Shown here: in pieces, positions 7,144 to 13,614 of the stretch
Numbering within the stretch: position 1 is the stretch's first letter
Layout: every line of letters begins with the position of its first letter
Source: an uncultured Robinsoniella sp.
GTDB taxonomy: Bacteria > Bacillota > Clostridia > Lachnospirales > Lachnospiraceae
Length of the DNA stretch: 15,477 nucleotides
Direction of reading: 5' to 3'
Assembly: GCA_900539655.1 (NCBI GenBank)
Contig: UQCR01000140.1
Span: forward strand, 1 to 15,477
Translations under genes and position numbers: made by a program
Notes under the pieces: generated by a model
Told to the model about the DNA's origin: nothing
What the model saw: the letters and a program-made list of their open reading frames with translations, nothing else
Databases searched by the model: none

Positions 7144-7862
7144 TTTATTTCCTCCTCTCCCATAAACCAAAGATAAGCTTCTTCCAGATTATCATACGGA
7201 CTTTTGTCAATCACTTCTTTCACCGAACCCCATACCACCTTTTTCCCTTCTTTAATGATACAGATGTGATCACAAAGAGCTTCTACTTCATCCATATAGT
7301 GGGAAGTCAGAAATATGGATACGCCCATTTTTTTCAGTTTCATCAGCTGGTGCCAGACCTCTCTTCTAGCCAATGTGTCTAATCCTGTAGTCAGTTCATC
7401 CAGGAAAATCACATCCGGTCTGGGAAGCAGTGCTAATAAAACTGAGAGTTTCTGTCTCTCTCCTCCCGACAAGGTAGATACGTATTGGTTTTTACATTTT
7501 AATAGTCCAAACTGTTCCAACAGATCCTGGTAATTTCCCGGCTTTTTATAGAGAACTGCATTCTCTTCACATAACTCCCCCACCTTAATCTTATCCTGAT
7601 ATGAGGTATGCTGCAGCTGAACACCCACCCGTTCAAATAATTCTTTCCTCTTTTTTAACGGGTCCATTCCCAGAATACGAACCTCACCTTTCGAAAAAGA
7701 TTTCAATCCCAGCATACAATCAATTGTTGTACTTTTCCCGGCTCCATTATGTCCCAGTAATCCAAATACTTCTCCTCTTCCTACGGAAAATGAAAGGTCT
7801 TTCACTGCCGTTTTCTCTCCAAAACTTTTATTCAGATGCTTTACTTCAATTACATTTCCCAT
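7140..7862 (-). CDS. ABC transporter ATP-binding protein
   Basis: This 240-residue cytoplasmic nucleotide-binding subunit has Walker A GHNGAGKST (37-45), Q-loop VQLQHTS, signature LSGGERQ (131-137), Walker B VIFLDE with the D-loop TTGLD, and the H-loop in LTSHYMDE (His188). The domain organisation is that of DrrA/CcmA-type multidrug, antibiotic or peptide exporters. The start at 7862 is preferred to upstream in-frame starts (7895, 7883) because AAAGGAG lies 5 nt before it and MGNVIEVKHLNKSF begins the conserved fold. The permease overlaps its stop by 4 nt. The operon lies behind a MerR-type promoter, which suggests drug- or stress-inducible export; that role is inference. Confidence 0.95.
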   Translation of the reverse strand: MGNVIEVKHLNKSFGEKTAVKDLSFSVGRGEVFGLLGHNGAGKSTTIDCMLGLKSFSKGEVRILGMDPLKKRKELFERVGVQLQHTSYQDKIKVGELCEENAVLYKKPGNYQDLLEQFGLLKCKNQYVSTLSGGERQKLSVLLALLPRPDVIFLDELTTGLDTLARREVWHQLMKLKKMGVSIFLTSHYMDEVEALCDHICIIKEGKKVVWGSVKEVIDKSPYDNLEEAYLWFMGEEEIK

Positions 7863-7882
7863 TGCTTCTCCTTTCCTATGCA

Positions 7883-7939
7883 TCACTTCCGCCATATCAT
7901 GCCTGAATAGTTATCCACGCCATCTGGACTCATTTTCAT
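7883..7939 (-). CDS. Possible 18-codon leader ORF upstream of the ABC exporter
   Basis: This short frame starts at ATG 7939 and encodes MKMSPDGVDNYSGMIWRK. It is preceded by GAGGTGG, 8 nt before the ATG. It lies inside the transcript expected from the MerR-type promoter, and its TGA overlaps an in-frame ATG upstream of the ATPase start. It could be a leader peptide, a remnant of a lost gene, or chance. No homologue is recognised. Confidence 0.3.
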   Translation of the reverse strand: MKMSPDGVDNYSGMIWRK

Positions 7940-7987
7940 GCTGAATACCACCTCATTTCCAGGGTGGTGATCTGGTTGCAAAAGTAA

Positions 7988-8018
7988 GGATATATGCTCC
8001 TGTAAGGGGAGAGTCAAG
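7988..8018 (-). promoter_or_regulatory. MerR-family-type promoter/operator of the ABC exporter
   Basis: On the minus strand, TTGACT (8018-8013) and TATCCT (7993-7988) are separated by 19 bp. The spacer contains a dyad, CTCC-N7-GGAG (8012-8009 and 8001-7998), centred at 8005. An over-long spacer with a central operator is the hallmark of promoters untwisted by MerR-family activators (BmrR, TipA, SoxR type). No MerR gene is present in the window, so the regulator would act in trans. Confidence 0.7.
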
Positions 8019-8109
8019 CCTTTTTTAACTGATTTCATGGATTAATTAATGACTGCTATATGATTGATTTTGTAACTGCCCATATTACTTCTATATGACA
8101 TGACTTTTT

Positions 8110-8165
8110 AAACTGCACGTATGACTGCTTATATGACTTCTTATAAACTGCACATATGACCGCTT
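8110..8165. repeat. Pair of 21-bp direct repeats with 35-bp period
   Basis: The unit AAACTGCACRTATGACYGCT plus T occurs at 8110-8130 and 8145-8165 and differs at only two positions. Further TATGAC words occur around it (near 8094 and 8132). The gene-free stretch 7896-8376 therefore holds the MerR-type promoter and leader ORF on the left, these repeats in the middle, and the sigma-factor promoter and leader on the right. The repeats could be operators for the sigma gene about 70 bp downstream, or degenerate duplications. Confidence 0.55.
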
Positions 8166-8223
8166 GCTGACTGTTTCTACGACTGATCTCTTCGTATTTC
8201 TACTTTCTTGGGAACATTGTCTG

Positions 8224-8232
8224 TGCTATACT
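8224..8232 (+). promoter_or_regulatory. Extended -10 promoter of the sigma factor gene
   Basis: TGC-TATACT (8224-8232) is an extended -10 element. No good -35 hexamer exists at 17 bp (TTTCTT), so the extended TG or an activator would be needed. It would give a leader of about 135 nt before the sigma gene. Confidence 0.45.
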
Positions 8233-8238
8233 GTTTTA

Positions 8239-8376
8239 AACGGGTACTGCATCCGTTCCCGGTCAACTATGCTGCAGTAAGCATTGTATTTGGCCATGGC
8301 GGCATTCACCAAGTAAACCCGCCGTCATGTTTGCCTACCTGGCTGCTTGCGGGAATAAAATACAACGGAGAATATT
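8239..8376 (+). promoter_or_regulatory. Candidate structured 5' leader RNA of the sigma factor gene
   Basis: Several helices can be drawn: AACGG/CCGTT (8239-8243 with 8253-8257), ATGCT/AGCAT (8269-8273 with 8280-8284), GGCGG/CCGCC (8298-8302 with 8319-8323), and a long-range closing helix TTCCCG/CGGGAA (8256-8261 with 8350-8355) just before the ribosome binding site CGGAG. The first helix and the closing helix share bases, so they would be mutually exclusive. No known riboswitch class is recognised. This is inferred from pairing by eye only. Confidence 0.35.
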
Positions 8377-9291
8377 ATGGAAAATACACCACATAATCTG
8401 TATCACAATCAATCTGGCAAAGACTGCACCAATGATGAACTGAATCAATTCATCGATCAGGCTGTAGCTGGCGATAAAAACGCTATGGAATACCTCCTTC
8501 TCTCGGTACAGGACCTGATCTTTAACCTGGCATTAAGAATGCTGGGCACAATCCCGGACGCGGAAGATGCGGTTTCGGAAATCACGATCCGTATCATGAC
8601 CCATCTGGATACTTTTCGTAAAGAAAGCACCTTTTCCACCTGGGCTTTCCGCATTGCTGTAAATCATCTGAAGAACTATAAAAAGAGTATGTTTGCAACA
8701 AGGCCTCTCAGTTTTGAATTCTATGGTAATGATATCAGAAACGGTGCCGCAGATGACATACCTGATCCTGAACAAAGAATCGATCAGCCATTGTTAGAAC
8801 AGGAACTTAAATTATCCTGTACAAATGTAATGCTGCAGTGTCTGGACCAGGAAAGCCGTTGTATTTTCATACTTGGAACCATGTTCAAAGCCGACAGCAA
8901 AATAGCAGGAGAAATCCTGAATATCACCCCGGAGGCATACCGCCAGAGGCTGACACGTATTCGAAAAAAGATGGCAGCATTTCTGGATGAGTATTGTGAG
9001 CTTGGAAAAGAAGGCTTCTGCCGTTGCCAGAAACGTATCCCCTATGCCATTCAGACTCACCGGCTGAATCCGCAAAATATGGAATATACTTCCCTTCAGG
9101 TACTTCCTGAAAGGCTTCTGATCAGCTGTAAAAATGCAATGGAACAGATAGACGATCTTTCTCTTGCATTTTCAGGTATGCACCACTATCGGACACCAGA
9201 AAATGCAAGATTATTCTTTACGAGATTATTGAATACGAATTGTTATAAAATAATAGAAAAGGCTGATAAACCTTCCGGAGATGAAAAATGA
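8377..9291 (+). CDS. ECF-type RNA polymerase sigma factor with C-terminal extension
   Basis: This 304-residue protein directs RNA polymerase to a set of promoters. The sigma-2 region covers about 22-105, with DLIFNLALRMLGTIPDAEDAVSEITIRI followed by FSTWAFRIAVNHLKNYKKS, typical of ECF factors. Sigma-4 covers about 140-200, with an HTH in KIAGEILNITPEAYRQRLTRIRKKM. After it comes a tail of about 100 residues beginning with Cys207, Cys215 and Cys217 (CELGKEGFCRC), which is not part of standard ECF sigmas of about 170-200 residues. The start has GGAG 6 nt upstream. No anti-sigma gene is adjacent: the next gene is convergent. The tail may replace an anti-sigma factor; that is inference. The target genes are unknown. 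Confidence 0.88.
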   Translation: MENTPHNLYHNQSGKDCTNDELNQFIDQAVAGDKNAMEYLLLSVQDLIFNLALRMLGTIPDAEDAVSEITIRIMTHLDTFRKESTFSTWAFRIAVNHLKNYKKSMFATRPLSFEFYGNDIRNGAADDIPDPEQRIDQPLLEQELKLSCTNVMLQCLDQESRCIFILGTMFKADSKIAGEILNITPEAYRQRLTRIRKKMAAFLDEYCELGKEGFCRCQKRIPYAIQTHRLNPQNMEYTSLQVLPERLLISCKNAMEQIDDLSLAFSGMHHYRTPENARLFFTRLLNTNCYKIIEKADKPSGDEK

Positions 9292-9394
9292 ATACTGATA
9301 TCCGCTCAATCTTATATAGTTCCCAGAGAAGATCTCAAGGTTAAGATTAACACCAATGTAATTACTTATATCATACAAAAACTTTAGTCCATAT

Positions 9395-9425
9395 ATCATG
9401 CATAGAGTCAGATTCTATGCATGAT
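9395..9425. terminator. Perfect 12-bp inverted repeat between convergent genes
   Basis: ATCATGCATAGA (9395-9406) and TCTATGCATGAT (9414-9425) form a perfect stem with a 7-nt loop. It lies between the convergent sigma factor and serine hydrolase genes and covers the hydrolase stop codon. There is little T-tract on either side, so it may be a weak bidirectional terminator or an mRNA-end stabiliser. Confidence 0.55.
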
Positions 9426-10506
9426 AAAATCTGTGGTAAATCTCCGTCTGCATGTCTCTGTGCATTTTCCACACATCACAATTCTGATTAGAAAGTATAC
9501 TTAAGGTTAGATCAGCTTTGGGATAATAGGAAAACATTGCTGAAACTCCTTCATTGATGCCTTCCTTATAAATACAGAATAACTCATTCTTAATTTCCAG
9601 AAACTCAAATGCATATCCCATTCTGACCCTTGTGTCTGTCACTGCATTCCATTGGGACTTTTTTGTAAAATTACAGTGGGGCTGCAGTATCATCTTAGAA
9701 TAGTCCGGCGATAGCAGGATATTAGCTTTCACACTTCTCAGAAACCTGTCCAGGTCTTCTACCGTTGTATAAGCACCGCTGTCAGCAGAACCCACAGGCG
9801 GATAACTGTAAATGTTCTTTTTGAACCCATACCAGATTTCTTCCCCTGATTCATTAGGCAAAAATATATCTCCATATCCTTCCGCCGTATTTTCACATAT
9901 TTCATCCATTGCACAAAATTTGGTGTTTTTCATCCCTGCCTTCTCAAAAATATTATGTTCAACATATTCCCGGTAGTTTTGTTTTGTAATCGCTTCAATT
10001 ACAAGCCCTAACAATATAAACGCGCAGTTATTATATCTCATATTTGTGCCTGCCCTGAAATATGGTTCTTTATAAACAAAATTCGGCAGGAAATCCCGAC
10101 AGTTCCGAATAGCATAGTTAGGGCTTGCCAAGAATAACAGCAAATAATCTTCTCCCGCCTCTTCATCTGCATCATCTGCAATTCCAGAAGTGTGGTTAAG
10201 CAAATGTTCAATTCTGACATCCTCAGGGATTTTCGTTCCTGCCAGATCTACAAAGTCATGTATCCTGCTGTCTAGATTCAGTAATCCTTTATCTATCAAC
10301 TGCAGAATCGCTGCGGCTGTAAATGTCTTCGTCACCGATGCCGTATCAAATCTTGTATCTAATTTATTTTTAACTTTAAATGCCCGGTTTGCATACCCAT
10401 ATGCTCCCGCAAACAGAACTTCGTCTGCCGATTTCAGCATGCAGGTTCCACTAAAATGGTGTTGATCTGCATATTCATCTGTTAATTTTTGAAACACTTC
10501 TATCAT
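9415..10506 (-). CDS. Serine hydrolase, class C beta-lactamase/penicillin-binding protein fold
   Basis: This 363-residue protein of the beta-lactamase superfamily (Pfam PF00144 type) has a nucleophile motif SVTK (Ser57, Lys60) in DTASVTKTFTAAAILQL, and the second motif is YNN (158-160) in MRYNN. The conserved HLLNHTSGI (101-109) and SADSGAYTTVEDLDRFL (240-256) segments are clear. The third motif (KTG or HxG) is not obvious; KEGINEG near 314-320 occupies its place. No signal peptide is visible, so it is probably a cytoplasmic esterase or peptidase rather than an antibiotic-resistance enzyme. AAAGGGG lies 7 nt before the ATG. It is monocistronic, and a minus-strand TATAAT at 10549-10544 is a plausible -10 without a good -35. 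The substrate is unknown. Confidence 0.88.
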   Translation of the reverse strand: MIEVFQKLTDEYADQHHFSGTCMLKSADEVLFAGAYGYANRAFKVKNKLDTRFDTASVTKTFTAAAILQLIDKGLLNLDSRIHDFVDLAGTKIPEDVRIEHLLNHTSGIADDADEEAGEDYLLLFLASPNYAIRNCRDFLPNFVYKEPYFRAGTNMRYNNCAFILLGLVIEAITKQNYREYVEHNIFEKAGMKNTKFCAMDEICENTAEGYGDIFLPNESGEEIWYGFKKNIYSYPPVGSADSGAYTTVEDLDRFLRSVKANILLSPDYSKMILQPHCNFTKKSQWNAVTDTRVRMGYAFEFLEIKNELFCIYKEGINEGVSAMFSYYPKADLTLSILSNQNCDVWKMHRDMQTEIYHRFYHA

Positions 10507-10584
10507 GAGTTTTCCCCTTTCTCATTTGTCATCACAGTATTTAATTATACTTTAGAATTAAAGGAAATGCTATTGTTTATTACA

Positions 10585-10629
10585 TGCAAAATTCGTTCCT
10601 GCAAAGTTCGTTTGCATAGTTCGTTTAAA
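10585..10629 (+). repeat. Three GTTCGTT-like direct repeats upstream of the SDR promoter
   Basis: TGCAAAATTCGTTCC (10585-10599) and TGCAAAGTTCGTTTG (10600-10614) are adjacent 15-bp repeats, and a third partial copy, AGTTCGTTTAAA, follows at about 10618-10629. The array lies 15-60 bp upstream of the SDR -35 box and also upstream of the divergent hydrolase. It is a candidate regulator binding array; no family is assigned. Confidence 0.45.
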
Positions 10630-10644
10630 ACACCCACTTATCCA

Positions 10645-10673
10645 TTGACATATGAAGAATTAAGCGTTATGAT
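10645..10673 (+). promoter_or_regulatory. Near-consensus sigma-A promoter of the SDR gene
   Basis: TTGACA (10645-10650), a 17-bp spacer and TATGAT (10668-10673) lie about 48 nt upstream of the SDR start. The -35 is perfect and the -10 matches 5 of 6, so strong basal expression is expected. Confidence 0.85.
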
Positions 10674-10720
10674 ACATTTAATAACAATAATCATTACTAT
10701 ATTCAGAGAGGAGCATTTAT

Positions 10721-11485
10721 ATGAAACGCTTAGAAAATAAAACTGCTGTCATTACAGGAGGTAATTCAGGAATCGGAGAAGCTGCGGCTTTGCTTTTCGC
10801 TGCCGAAGGAGCAAATGTTGTAATCACCGCCCGCAGAAAAGAGCAATTGGATATGGTTGCAGAGAAAATCAGGCTGGCAGGAGGATCCGTACTTTCCATT
10901 CCCAGCGACATCTCAAATCCGGATAGCTTTCAGGCACTTGTCCAGGAAACCATAGACAAATTTGGAACGATAGATATTCTTGTAAATAATGCTGGCGTCC
11001 TTGATACCGGACTGCTGCCGGTGGACCGTGTTCAGGATGCGGAATTAGACCGGGTTATCAATATCAACGCAAAGGGTACCATTCAATGCATCCGCTCTGT
11101 GTTAAATGTCATGTTAGAACATAAATCCGGTTCCATTGTAAATGTTGCTTCCATCGCCGGAGTGAATGGCGGAGGCGGAGCAGCATATGTTGCATCAAAA
11201 GCAGCAATCCTGGGTATCACCAGACATACGGCCCTTCGGTGTGCATCTGAAGGAATTCGCTGCAATGCCCTGTGTCCCGGTTCCGTGGCTACTCCTATGG
11301 GAGCCAGTGCAGCAAATTCTGCTTTAGATATGGATATGCTTGGTGCCATGGCGAAACATACCGATATGAAGCTTCCGGTCTGCCAGCCTCAGGATGTAGC
11401 AAACGCAGTACTCTTTCTCGCCAGTGACGAATCAAAGGCTATTACCGGACAGGAAATTGTGATAGATTTTGGTACCAGCCTTTAG
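10721..11485 (+). CDS. Short-chain dehydrogenase/reductase (SDR) family oxidoreductase
   Basis: This 254-residue classical SDR is a cytoplasmic NAD(P)-dependent oxidoreductase on an unknown alcohol/ketone pair. The cofactor motif is TGGNSGIG (12-19). The ARR at 37-39 after beta-2 suggests NADPH preference. NNAG is at 89-92, and the catalytic tetrad is Asn116 (ININAKG), Ser144 (VASIAG), Tyr156 and Lys160 (YVASK). The C-terminal CNALCPGSVATPM and LFLASDESKAITGQEIVIDFG are typical of the FabG/3-oxoacyl or sugar/steroid dehydrogenase branches, so the substrate cannot be told. Length is normal (about 250). GAGAGGAG lies 7 nt before the ATG. It is monocistronic with its own promoter and terminator, between a divergent hydrolase and the convergent nad operon. 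Confidence 0.93.
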   Translation: MKRLENKTAVITGGNSGIGEAAALLFAAEGANVVITARRKEQLDMVAEKIRLAGGSVLSIPSDISNPDSFQALVQETIDKFGTIDILVNNAGVLDTGLLPVDRVQDAELDRVININAKGTIQCIRSVLNVMLEHKSGSIVNVASIAGVNGGGGAAYVASKAAILGITRHTALRCASEGIRCNALCPGSVATPMGASAANSALDMDMLGAMAKHTDMKLPVCQPQDVANAVLFLASDESKAITGQEIVIDFGTSL

Positions 11486-11508
11486 AGCGTGTTTAAAACA
11501 CGCTCTAA
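11482..11508 (+). repeat. Perfect 13-bp palindrome covering the SDR stop codon
   Basis: TTAGAGCGTGTTT (11482-11494) and AAACACGCTCTAA (11496-11508) form a perfect inverted repeat with a single central A. It contains the TAG stop. It has no U-tract and lies just before a proper terminator, so it may be a dispersed palindromic element or an mRNA-protecting hairpin. Confidence 0.6.
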
Positions 11509-11511
11509 GGC

Positions 11512-11561
11512 ACAAAAAATGCAGGAGGCATACCAGACATGCTTCCTGCGTTTTCTATTTT
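11512..11561. terminator. Bidirectional Rho-independent terminator between SDR and nadC
   Basis: GCAGGAGGCAT (11521-11531) pairs with ATGCTTCCTGC (11539-11549), with one G-U pair and a 7-nt loop. On the plus strand it is followed by GTTTTCTATTTT; on the minus strand by a run of six T. It can therefore end both the SDR and the convergent nadABC transcripts. Confidence 0.88.
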
Positions 11562-11563
11562 AC

Positions 11564-12415
11564 TTACACAGCGTGAAGATTTTTTAAAGATACATCCAAA
11601 ATAGGTGCGGAATGAGTCAGTGCACCGCTTGATACGTAATCTACACCTACCTCAATTATATTTTTAATATTTTCTTTTGTGACATTACCGGAGCATTCGG
11701 TCTCAGCTCTGCCGCCTACCATTTCCACTGCTTTTTTCATGGTTTCCGTAGTCATATTATCCAGCATAATGATATCCGCACCTGCTTCCAGGGCTTCTTC
11801 TAACATCTCCAGATTTTCTACCTCTACTTCAATCTTTCTGACAAATGGTGCGTATTCCTTAGCCATTTGAATCGCTTCTTTAACACCGCCTGCTGCTCCG
11901 ATATGATTATCTTTAATGAGGATTCCATCGGAAAGATTATAACGGTGATTATATCCGCCGCCTACCTTTACCGCATATTTTTCAAAGACACGCATATTTG
12001 GAGTTGTCTTGCGGGTGTCCAATAATTTGGTCTTGCTGCCCTTTAAAAGATCTGCCACATTTCTTGTATAGGTTGCAATACCGCTCATGCGCTGTAAATA
12101 ATTCAAAGCCGTTCTCTCTCCGGAAAGCAGTACCCGGATATCTCCCGTAACGATAGCCAGAAGATCTCCATTTTTAACTTTATCTCCATCTTCAAAGAAC
12201 TTTTCTACCTTAACACTGTCATCTAATAAGGCAAATACCCTGGCAAATACATCCAGCCCTGCAATTACTCCATCCTGTTTACAGATCAGATCTGCTTTCC
12301 CGGGTTTGCTCTCACGCATTACTGCGTTCGTAGTAATATCTTCGCTGGTAATATCTTCACGCAATGCCTGCATGATAAGATTGTCTACATTTAATTTTGT
12401 TGTAATTTGATTCAT
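11564..12415 (-). CDS. nadC: Nicotinate-nucleotide pyrophosphorylase (quinolinate phosphoribosyltransferase, carboxylating)
   Basis: This enzyme joins quinolinate to PRPP, giving nicotinate mononucleotide, CO2 and pyrophosphate, the third step of de novo NAD synthesis. It has 283 residues, normal for the family. Visible signatures are REDITSEDITT near the N-terminus, GERTALNYLQRMSGIAT (99-115), LDTRKTTPNMR (132-142), VGGGYNHRYNLSDGILIKDNH (151-171), IEVEVENLEE-type strands, and IIMLDN (215-220), with the phosphate- and quinolinate-binding Arg/Lys residues in place. The start overlaps the nadB stop as ATGA, with an AAGGAG site somewhat far upstream (about 11 nt), so coupling to nadB translation is likely. 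It is the last gene of nadABC, ended by the shared terminator. Confidence 0.96.
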   Translation of the reverse strand: MNQITTKLNVDNLIMQALREDITSEDITTNAVMRESKPGKADLICKQDGVIAGLDVFARVFALLDDSVKVEKFFEDGDKVKNGDLLAIVTGDIRVLLSGERTALNYLQRMSGIATYTRNVADLLKGSKTKLLDTRKTTPNMRVFEKYAVKVGGGYNHRYNLSDGILIKDNHIGAAGGVKEAIQMAKEYAPFVRKIEVEVENLEMLEEALEAGADIIMLDNMTTETMKKAVEMVGGRAETECSGNVTKENIKNIIEVGVDYVSSGALTHSAPILDVSLKNLHAV

Positions 12416-13596
12416 GATATCTTTTTCTCCTTTAACCGATTGCTTAAAATGTCCTTGGCGGCCCTTTTTGCAAAGACAAGGCTTTCTAATAATGAATTGC
12501 TGGCAAGGCGGTTTTTACCATGGACACCATTGCAGCTCGTTTCTCCCACAGCATACAAATGCTCCATAGAGGTACGGCTGTCCAGATCCACATCAATTCC
12601 ACCCATAAAATAATGCTGTGCCGGTACAACCGGAATACATTCCCTTGTAATATCAAAGCCTTCTTCCAGACAGTGCCTGTAAATGTTCGGGAACCGTTTG
12701 GTCACATCGATCTCCCGGATGGTCTGCATAGATAATAAAACATAGGGCGTACCATCCTTTTCCATCTGCCTGTAGATCTCCTTTGTAAGCAGATCCCTTG
12801 GCAGCAGTTCATTGACAAAACGCTCACCCGCTTTGTTATACAAAACTGCCCCTTCTCCCCGGACAGATTCAGAGATCAGAAATCTTCTGCCTGGTTTGGT
12901 AGAATACAGTGTTGTAGGATGAATCTGTATGTAATCTAAATTCTTAAGACGGACACCATGCTTGTCGGCAACAGTAAGGGCGTCTCCGGTTAAATGGGGA
13001 TAATTTGTGGAATGCTGATAGCGGCCGCCCACACCTCCACAGGCAAGCACAATATCATGTGCCATCACTGCAGTTTCCTGCCCATTTTCCATTTCTATTA
13101 TAACACCATAACAATCATTATTGTGGCTTAAAATATCTGTCATGGCTGTATGTTCCATAATTGTAATATTCTTCTTATCCAAAACCTGCTTTAACAGCTT
13201 ACCGGTAATCTCTTTACCTGTTACATCTTCGTGATACAATATCCTTGGCGTGGAATGGGCACCTTCTCTTGTATAGCGAAGTTTCCCTTCCTCTGTTTCA
13301 AATTCCACATCATACCGCAGTAAATCAGAAATGATTTCCCTGGACGAACGGATCATAATTTCTACCGATTCTCTGGTATTCTCGTAATGGCCAGCTTTCA
13401 TAGTATCTTCAAAATAGCTGTCAAAATCATTTTCGTTTTTCAGAACACAGATTCCGCCCTGTGCCAAAAAAGAATCGCTCTCTTCTAATCCGGCTTTTGT
13501 AATCATCAGAATCTCCAGATAATCCGGCAGATTCAATGCACTAAATAATCCGGCTACTCCGGTTCCAACAATGAGGACATCTACATTTTTTTTCAT
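12412..13596 (-). CDS. nadB: L-aspartate oxidase, short form
   Basis: This FAD enzyme oxidises L-aspartate to iminoaspartate, which NadA then condenses with dihydroxyacetone phosphate. It has 394 residues. The dinucleotide fold GTGVAG (11-16), SFLAQGGI (42-49), REGAHSTPRILYHEDVTGKEI (110-130), HPTTLY (226-231), SVRGEGAVLYN, the active-site LPRD Arg267, AQHYFMGGI with His328, and GVHGKNRLASNSLLE (358-372) are all present. The helical C-terminal domain of about 130-150 residues found in E. coli NadB (540 residues) is absent: the protein ends soon after the FAD-domain helix, at a normal stop that overlaps nadC. This is probably a natural short clostridial form, not a truncation. In an anaerobe the electron acceptor is likely fumarate or similar (inference). 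GGAG lies 4 nt before the ATG, and nadA ends 18 nt upstream. Confidence 0.95.
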   Translation of the reverse strand: MKKNVDVLIVGTGVAGLFSALNLPDYLEILMITKAGLEESDSFLAQGGICVLKNENDFDSYFEDTMKAGHYENTRESVEIMIRSSREIISDLLRYDVEFETEEGKLRYTREGAHSTPRILYHEDVTGKEITGKLLKQVLDKKNITIMEHTAMTDILSHNNDCYGVIIEMENGQETAVMAHDIVLACGGVGGRYQHSTNYPHLTGDALTVADKHGVRLKNLDYIQIHPTTLYSTKPGRRFLISESVRGEGAVLYNKAGERFVNELLPRDLLTKEIYRQMEKDGTPYVLLSMQTIREIDVTKRFPNIYRHCLEEGFDITRECIPVVPAQHYFMGGIDVDLDSRTSMEHLYAVGETSCNGVHGKNRLASNSLLESLVFAKRAAKDILSNRLKEKKIS

Positions 13597-13614
13597 AATG
13601 CTCCATCTTCTTCC

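Noticed and set aside
8208..8396. 62-residue plus-strand frame overlapping the sigma gene start
   Set aside because: It starts upstream of the likely transcription start, has no ribosome binding site and overlaps the structured leader.
9308..9348. AATCTTA...TAAGATT inverted repeat with inner GAGAAGATCTC after the sigma gene
   Set aside because: Weak AT-rich stem with a long loop and no U-tract; not enough to call a terminator.
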